Shown here one piece after another: positions 59,001 through 64,000 of a stretch of 64,000 nt of DNA. Location: assembly GCF_031458235.1 (NCBI RefSeq), contig NZ_JAVDYB010000001.1:8581001-8645000 (forward strand). The letters are read 5' to 3'. How positions within the stretch are numbered: the first letter of the stretch is position 1; each line of letters starts with the position of its first letter. The position numbers and the translations under genes are program-made. This stretch comes from Catenuloplanes atrovinosus (lineage in GTDB: Bacteria; Actinomycetota; Actinomycetes; Mycobacteriales; Micromonosporaceae). The notes beneath the pieces are model-generated. The model searched no databases and had not been told where the DNA came from. It saw nothing but the letters and a program-made list of their open reading frames with translations.

Positions 59001-60290
59001 TCAGCGGCCGCCGAGCACCGGCGGGGGAGCGGAGCCGTCCTGGCCCCACACCATGTCGTCCTCGGTCAGCCAGGTGGTGCGCTCGTCCGCGTCGTCCTCC
59101 TCGCCGGTGGCGCCGCGACCGCCGGCCGCGTTCTGCGCGCCCCGCGCGCCGGCGGCGTTGCGGTTCTGCAGCGCGTCGACGCCGCCCGCGCCCTGGCGGG
59201 GGACGCCGAGCCGGTCCTTGCCCGCGCCCTGACCGGTGCCGGCGCCGCCGCCCGGCCGCGCGGCCGAGGAGGAGCCGAGACCGCCGGGACGCGCGGCGGA
59301 CTGGCCACCGCCGAGGCCGAGCGCGCCCGCGGCCAGCCCGCCCGCGGCGAGACCGCCGGCCGCGAGGCCACCGCCGCCGAGGCCGTCACCGAGACCGCCA
59401 CCGCCACCGCCACCGCCGCCACCGCCACCGCCGCCTCCGCCGGAGCCGAGGCCGGGCGTGGCGGCGCTCAGGCCGGTGCCCGTGCCGTCGCCGTCACCGG
59501 TGCCGTTGCCACCGCCGCCGGTGACGCCGGAGAGCGAGGTCGACGGGTCGGTGTCGGCCGTGTCGCCGCGACCGTCGGGGTCGCCGGTGCCGGAGACGAG
59601 CGACGGGCTGTCCGGTGCGTCGGCCCGGCCGGAGCCGGTGGACGAGCCGGTGCCGGTGCCGCCGAGGCCGCTGACGTTCGTCGCGCCGGGGCCGCCGGCG
59701 CTGCCGGGGCCGTCGTTGGAGACCGAGCCGGGCAGGTCCGGCGGGGTGATCGGCGGTGCGACGCCGCCGGTGGCCCAGGACAGCTGGTATTCGCCGGCGA
59801 GGTTGGCGACCAGCTCGACCGTGCGCGCCTTCGCCTTCTCCCGCTGCTCCTCGTCGCGGTTGTGGCCCCAGACCGCACCGACCACCGCGCCGGGCACGCC
59901 GGCCACGGCGCCGCCGGTCAGCGCGCCGCCCCACATGCTGGCGTTGTCGTCGGTGTCGGCCGGGTCGTCCACCGTGGCCTGCGCGGTCTTGAGGTTCGCG
60001 GCGAACGAGGCGAGAGCGATCTTGACCTGGCGCGCCTGCCGCGCGTTCTCCGAGGCGAAGTTGGCGATCACGGTCACCCGGCGGGTGAACTCGTCGCCCG
60101 AGTCACTGCTCCACTTCTCGTTCAGCGAGGCGAGGTCGCGGGTGAGCGCGGTGGCGATGTCGTCCAGCGTGTCGGCGACCGTGCCCCAGTTGTCGCCGGC
60201 GGTCTCCACCGAGGTGGGGTCGCCGTTCTGGAGCTGGTTGTAGAGCGCCTCGTGGCTCTGGCTCTGGTAGTACGACCTCAGGTCAGACAT
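59001..60290 (-). CDS. ESX-associated WXG100-like protein with long Gly-rich tail
   Basis: This 429-residue protein has an N-terminal helical hairpin region (LRSYYQSQSHEALYNQLQNGD ... LNEKWSSDSGDEFTRRV, with a W-x3-G-like turn), then a long low-complexity Gly/Ala-rich region (including a run of about 16 Gly), ending with acidic EDDADERTTWLTEDDMVWGQDG. Such proteins occur in actinobacterial type VII loci. ATG 60290 is chosen; its start overlaps the upstream gene stop by 8 bp, so they are translationally coupled. It could be a secreted substrate or a structural partner. Confidence 0.75.
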   Translation of the reverse strand: MSDLRSYYQSQSHEALYNQLQNGDPTSVETAGDNWGTVADTLDDIATALTRDLASLNEKWSSDSGDEFTRRVTVIANFASENARQARQVKIALASFAANLKTAQATVDDPADTDDNASMWGGALTGGAVAGVPGAVVGAVWGHNRDEEQREKAKARTVELVANLAGEYQLSWATGGVAPPITPPDLPGSVSNDGPGSAGGPGATNVSGLGGTGTGSSTGSGRADAPDSPSLVSGTGDPDGRGDTADTDPSTSLSGVTGGGGNGTGDGDGTGTGLSAATPGLGSGGGGGGGGGGGGGGGGLGDGLGGGGLAAGGLAAGGLAAGALGLGGGQSAARPGGLGSSSAARPGGGAGTGQGAGKDRLGVPRQGAGGVDALQNRNAAGARGAQNAAGGRGATGEEDDADERTTWLTEDDMVWGQDGSAPPPVLGGR

Positions 60291-60657
60291 TGCTCGACTC
60301 TCCCAGCGGTGCGCCCAGGTCACCCACGGTCGACGCGATCTCGTTGGCGCTGACCCGGTTGAGCTCCTCGGTCGTGGTGTAGTTCCGCAGGATCTCGGCG
60401 GTGGCGGTCTGTGCCGCGACGATCGCCGTGCGCAGTCGACGGGCGTTGCCGAGGTGCTGAGCGTGCCGGGTCGAGTAGTGGGAGCTGATCGTCGAGGCGT
60501 GATGGAACGTGCCGACCTGGAGCGGCGCGCTCAGCTTGTTGCTGAGCACGCTGATCACGTGGTCGACCTCGATCAGCCGCTGTGTGAGCTGGTCCTGGAA
60601 CTCTTGCAGTGAATCGACGTCTACAGTGGTGTTACCACCGCGAGCAGCCGGGCTCAT
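60283..60657 (-). CDS. ESX-locus helical protein (WXG100-like size)
   Basis: This 124-residue, mostly helical protein has heptad-like hydrophobics (LQEFQDQLTQRLIEVDHVISVLSNKLSAP) and ends at 60283, overlapping the next minus-strand gene. Its size and context suggest an ESX substrate or chaperone-like partner, although no exact WXG motif is visible. ATG 60657 is the start. It lies 157 bp downstream of eccB on the same strand. Confidence 0.65.
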   Translation of the reverse strand: MSPAARGGNTTVDVDSLQEFQDQLTQRLIEVDHVISVLSNKLSAPLQVGTFHHASTISSHYSTRHAQHLGNARRLRTAIVAAQTATAEILRNYTTTEELNRVSANEIASTVGDLGAPLGESSNV

Positions 60658-60814
60658 GACTCTTCGCCTCCCCGTCTATAAGCGAAATCCGAATCGGCTG
60701 TACGGCATTGGACGGCGGGTGACTCGGGCATCGACGGACGCCGTGGCACCCCCGAAGTGCCAGCGTAACCAATGGGTGCACGCCGCCGCACCGGCCGCCC
60801 GGACGGTGTCCGAA

Positions 60815-62227
60815 CTATCCGGTTGCCGCCGCACTCGTCACGCTTCGCCGCGCGGCCTCGATCTCCAGCGCGGGCCCGGCCGGAATCAGCTCGATCAGCT
60901 CGAGCGGGACCGGCGAGACCGGCGCGCCGGTGTAGCCGAGCGCGGCCTGCGCGCTGCCCCCCGTGTTGCCCAGCGCGAACTTGCGCCCGTCGTCGGTGAG
61001 CAGGTAGACCGTGGAACCCGGCGCGGCCTTGCCGTCCGGCAGCATGGACTGGATCAGCGCGCCCGCGCCGCCGGTCACCAGCACCCGGTCCACGGTCGCG
61101 GTCGCGCCGCGGATCGCGGAGTCGGTGTTCCCCTCCAGGCCGATGGCCAGCTCGTCCGGGCGCGTGTCGAACACCTCGATGGTGTGCCGGCTGTTCGGCA
61201 CGTCGTAGAGGTCGCAGATCGCGGTGCGGTCCCTGGACACGGACTGCCGCAGCCGCGGCATCGAGGCCGGGAAGCCCTCCGGCTCCACCCGCTCGTCCGT
61301 CTGGAGCCGGTCCACCTCCTGCGCCGTGGTCTCCCGCGGGTCGTCGCCGGTCGCGGCCGTCAGCAGCTCGGCCGTCAGCCGCCCGACCTGGGACAGCCCC
61401 GAGCCGGCCAGCACGTAGAACCGGTCGTTGACCTCGAACACGGTGCCGACGTCCGCGGTCTGGCCGTCCACCGTGCCGTCGAACGGCGTGCCCAGCCCCT
61501 CCAGCCGCGGTGCCTCCAGGTTCGGCCCGGCCTTGACCGCGTTGACCAGCTCCGCGGCCACCGGCAGCGCGCTGTTCGGATCCAGGCCGACCAGCGCGGG
61601 CCTCGGCACGGCCAGCCGCGTGTTGTTCCACAGCAGGTAGAACGCCTTCTCACCGCCGGCGTCGGCCGCATTCACCAGCACCGCCTCGTCCCCGGCCAGC
61701 GTGGCCGCGCCGCCCAGCGACCGGTTCACCAGCAGCGTGCTCACCGGCAGGTCGGTCTGGTCGGTGGTGAAGTTCGAGCAGACCCGCCACTCGTCGCCGG
61801 CCAGGTCCTTCGGATCGGGCAGCGCGTCCGGCGCGTTCAGGATGCCGACCGGGAGCGTGCGCGGCCGGTTCTTCAGCGAGCCGGCGGACATGTGCCGGAT
61901 GGTGGGGCTCTCGGTGCCGATGATCAAGCGCGCGGACGCGTAGTTGGTGACCAGGTACAGCTTGTCCCGGGTGAAGACGTACTTCGCGCCGGTCTCCTTC
62001 TCGACGACCAGCGTGTCCGGCTCCAGCGGCGCCCGGTTCTCGGTGAGCAGCCCGTACGCACCGAACACGCCGAGCACCAGCGCGCCCACCAGCACGCTGC
62101 CGACCAGGGCCAGCCCCAGCCGCCGCATCGGCAGGTCGTTGGTCTCCGGCTCGCCGGAGACCATCGCCGACACGATGCGGCGGGTCACGAAGCGGTACGC
62201 CTGCACCTGATCACGGCGGGTACGCAT
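60815..62227 (-). CDS. eccB: Type VII secretion component EccB
   Basis: This 470-residue protein begins RRDQVQAYRFVTRRIVSAMVSG, has one membrane segment (LGLALVGSVLVGALVLGVFGAYGLL, about residues 35-60) and a large extracytoplasmic domain, exactly the EccB layout, with Cys residues (VCSNF, ICDLY) for a disulphide. EccB forms part of the ESX membrane complex and bears ATPase-like folds in the periplasm. ATG 62227 starts it. Divergent from eccE across 126 bp. Confidence 0.93.
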   Translation of the reverse strand: MRTRRDQVQAYRFVTRRIVSAMVSGEPETNDLPMRRLGLALVGSVLVGALVLGVFGAYGLLTENRAPLEPDTLVVEKETGAKYVFTRDKLYLVTNYASARLIIGTESPTIRHMSAGSLKNRPRTLPVGILNAPDALPDPKDLAGDEWRVCSNFTTDQTDLPVSTLLVNRSLGGAATLAGDEAVLVNAADAGGEKAFYLLWNNTRLAVPRPALVGLDPNSALPVAAELVNAVKAGPNLEAPRLEGLGTPFDGTVDGQTADVGTVFEVNDRFYVLAGSGLSQVGRLTAELLTAATGDDPRETTAQEVDRLQTDERVEPEGFPASMPRLRQSVSRDRTAICDLYDVPNSRHTIEVFDTRPDELAIGLEGNTDSAIRGATATVDRVLVTGGAGALIQSMLPDGKAAPGSTVYLLTDDGRKFALGNTGGSAQAALGYTGAPVSPVPLELIELIPAGPALEIEAARRSVTSAAATG

Positions 62228-62353
62228 GAACGATTTCCTCCCCCGAAGCTGCGCCGCGAGACGTCACGGGTTCCTGCCGTGTCGCGCGCGTCCCTACGAT
62301 AAGGGTCCGCCGGTAGGGCCGGGGGACCGCGAGGCGAGGAAGGGCACACGGGG

Positions 62354-63544
62354 ATGACCATTACCGACACGAGGCGACGGGGCGCGCCCCCGCTCCCGGC
62401 CGAACGCCGGCGCGGCAGGCTGGGCGGCCTCTCCGTGGCGCAGCTGGTCTGCGTCGAGGTGGCCGTGGTGGCCGTGCTCGCGTCGCTCGGCGGCCCGGTG
62501 TGGGCGCTGCCCGTGGCCGGCGTGCTCGCCGTGGTGCTGCTGGTGCTGGCGTTCGCCCGGCGCAAGAGCCGCTGGTGGTTCGAGCACCGCGTGGTCAGCC
62601 GCCGGTTCCGGGAGCGGGCCCGGGCCGCCGCCGCGTCGCCGGACCGGGAGCTGGCCGCACTCGCGCCGCACCTGAGCGTGACGGAGATCCGGGAGCGCGG
62701 CACGCCGATCGGCGTGGGGCGCGACGACATGGGCTGGTTCGTGGCGCTGGCCGTGGACGCGGGCGGCGACACCGCCGCCGACGCCGGGCTCGGTGCGGAC
62801 CGGATCGGCCGGATTCTCGCCGAGTCCGCGCTGCCGGTCTCCGCGCTGCAGGTGGTCACCCATCTCGTACCGGCGCCGACCTCGTTCCTCGACCACGCGG
62901 CGCCGGCCGTCCGGTCGTACCGGGAGCTCCTCGGCGGCCTCACCATCCCCGCGGACTCGCGCGTCTGGGTCGCCGCCCGGCTGCGCCCCGCGGACGCGCT
63001 CGCCGCCAGCGCCAGCCGCGGCGGCGGGCCCGAGGGCGTGCACCGCGCGCTCGCCGCGCTGCTCGGCCGGATCGGCAAGACGCTGGACAGCGCCGGCTTC
63101 GTCTCGCAGCCGCTCACCGCGACCGAGCTGACCGCGGCCGTCGCCACCGTGGCCGGCCTCACCGGCGCGGCCGTCACCGGCGACGCCGTCCCCGCCCCGC
63201 AGGCCCCCCGGGAGAACTGGGCGGGCTGGCAGGGCACCGAGGCGATCCACGTCGGCTTCCTCGCCACCCGGCTCTCCCCGTCCGGCCTGTCCGTCGCCGC
63301 CCGCCGCCTCCCCGAGGTCGGCGCGCTCTCCGCCACCGTCGCCGTGGTGCTCAACCGCCGGCCGGACGGCGACCTGCGCATGCAGGCGATCGTGGACGTC
63401 GCGGCGCGCGCGACCACGGCCGCGGAGACGTTCGCCGCGGTCACCGGCATCTTCGACCAGTGCGGCATGCAGCTTCGCCGCCTCGACGGACAGCACGCCG
63501 CGGCGATCTACGCGACCGCGCCCACCGGAGGAGCGATCGGATGA
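62354..63544 (+). CDS. eccE: Type VII secretion component EccE
   Basis: This 396-residue protein has two close N-terminal membrane segments (LSVAQLVCVEVAVVAVLASL, VWALPVAGVLAVVLLVLAF) followed by a cytosolic or peripheral domain of about 300 residues, the EccE pattern. It is a structural part of the ESX membrane channel. ATG 62354 is the start. Its stop overlaps the next gene start by ATGA. Confidence 0.88.
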   Translation: MTITDTRRRGAPPLPAERRRGRLGGLSVAQLVCVEVAVVAVLASLGGPVWALPVAGVLAVVLLVLAFARRKSRWWFEHRVVSRRFRERARAAAASPDRELAALAPHLSVTEIRERGTPIGVGRDDMGWFVALAVDAGGDTAADAGLGADRIGRILAESALPVSALQVVTHLVPAPTSFLDHAAPAVRSYRELLGGLTIPADSRVWVAARLRPADALAASASRGGGPEGVHRALAALLGRIGKTLDSAGFVSQPLTATELTAAVATVAGLTGAAVTGDAVPAPQAPRENWAGWQGTEAIHVGFLATRLSPSGLSVAARRLPEVGALSATVAVVLNRRPDGDLRMQAIVDVAARATTAAETFAAVTGIFDQCGMQLRRLDGQHAAAIYATAPTGGAIG

Positions 63545-64000
63545 CCCAGTTGCACGCCGTCACCGGACGGTTCACCACGGAGCCGGACGGGCTCGCCGCG
63601 CTCACCACTCCGGTACCCCGCGGTGGCCTGCTGCTCGGCCGCGACCGCAACGGGGTGCCCGTACCGCTGCGGATCTTCCGTCCCGAGGGCACCGACGTCG
63701 CGCTGATCGGCAACTGGTGGGCCGCCCGCCTGATCGTCTTCCGCGCGCTCGCGCTCGGCGCCCGCGTGGTGGTCAGCTCGCACGCACCCGACCAGTGGCA
63801 GAACCTCGGCCAGTGGGCCACCGGCCGCCCCGACCGCCTGATGCTGGTCCACGGCCTGGCCAACCCCGGCTCCATCCCGTCCGGCACCGCCATCCAGCCG
63901 ATCCTGCACGTGGTCGACGTCAACCCCGAGGCCGCCGAGGCCGCGCTCACTCAGCCGCTCCAGCCCTGGCAGGCCCGCCTCACCGTGGTCCAGCAACTGG
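63541..64000 (+). CDS. ESX-locus protein, 3' end beyond window
   Basis: At least 153 residues are encoded (MTQLHAVTGRFTTEPDGLAALT...), overlapping eccE by 4 bp. It is a soluble, hydrophobic-core protein typical of the conserved unknown that follows eccE in micromonosporal ESX loci. The window ends before the stop, and I cannot name the family. Confidence 0.7.
   Translation, partial: MTQLHAVTGRFTTEPDGLAALTTPVPRGGLLLGRDRNGVPVPLRIFRPEGTDVALIGNWWAARLIVFRALALGARVVVSSHAPDQWQNLGQWATGRPDRLMLVHGLANPGSIPSGTAIQPILHVVDVNPEAAEAALTQPLQPWQARLTVVQQL

Noticed and set aside
59236-60243. Plus-strand proline-rich frame
   Set aside because: It is the antisense of the Gly-rich tail of the ESX protein; no start site or domain.

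Overview
The window is very GC-rich DNA (over 70% by eye) from an actinobacterium, most likely a member of the Micromonosporaceae (Actinoplanes/Catenuloplanes type). That placement is inferred from gene content: a WhiB-like protein, a SigR/RsrA pair, a type VII (ESX) secretion locus, a PdtaS-like kinase, a 24-residue bL37-like ribosomal protein, secreted GH3 and GH16 glycosidases, and many genes whose start codon sits 6-8 nt after a TANNNT box, as expected for leaderless mRNAs. It reads as chromosome. I see no phage, plasmid, CRISPR array or complete insertion sequence, but small non-coding repeats are plentiful.

Layout. 0-5.2 kb holds a truncated gene, an ABC exporter divergent from its TetR regulator, an ABC-F ribosome-protection type protein behind a leaderless seven-codon leader ORF, and an M50-like membrane protease. 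5.2-9.4 kb holds a secreted GH3 glucosidase and a CopC-CopD fusion. 9.4-16.5 kb holds a repeat-rich zinc-ribbon-like protein, a SnoaL/NTF2-like protein whose 3' end is duplicated, an XRE/MmyB regulator, a MarR-MFS drug-efflux pair, and an SDR divergent from an AraC regulator. 16.5-18 kb is gene-poor around a lone initiator tRNA, followed by clpP. 18-26 kb holds a possible PH-domain protein, an orphan NarL regulator, a spermidine-synthase-like enzyme, the DUF1800-DUF1501 Tat pair and a secreted 5'-nucleotidase with a beta-solenoid-like tail. 26-34 kb holds a malQ/solute-binding-protein pair, purC, a CE7 esterase, a GH16-CBM13 beta-glucanase under a LacI-type palindrome, and a variant PRPP synthetase. 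34-37 kb holds two MITE-like elements and an MFS transporter with 32 six-residue repeats. 37-41 kb holds an anti-sigma-like ATPase, a histidine kinase/LuxR pair and a FolP2-like/RibD-C-like pair. 41-49.5 kb holds an SDR, a glycosyltransferase, a DMT-like membrane protein, the aroA-rsgA-hisN cluster (rsgA apparently begins with CTG), an SRAP protein, a WhiB-like protein and a hydrolase. 49.5-52.9 kb holds sigR-rsrA with a textbook SigR promoter, a hydrolase-TetR operon, bL37 and a biotinyl-domain protein. 52.9-57.4 kb holds a 1.1-kb repeat-filled gap, a TPR protein and a SIS-domain sugar isomerase. 57.4-64 kb holds a PdtaS-like kinase and part of an ESX locus (eccB, eccE and accessory genes).

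The less usual material is mostly small or non-coding. It comprises the candidate antibiotic-sensing leader peptide before the ABC-F gene, three MITE-like elements (one supplying a base of a stop codon), a dispersed structured repeat found just after genes, in-frame minisatellites in two proteins, the CTG start of rsgA, and the paired FolP2-like and RibD-C-like genes. Coordinates of short sites were read by eye.
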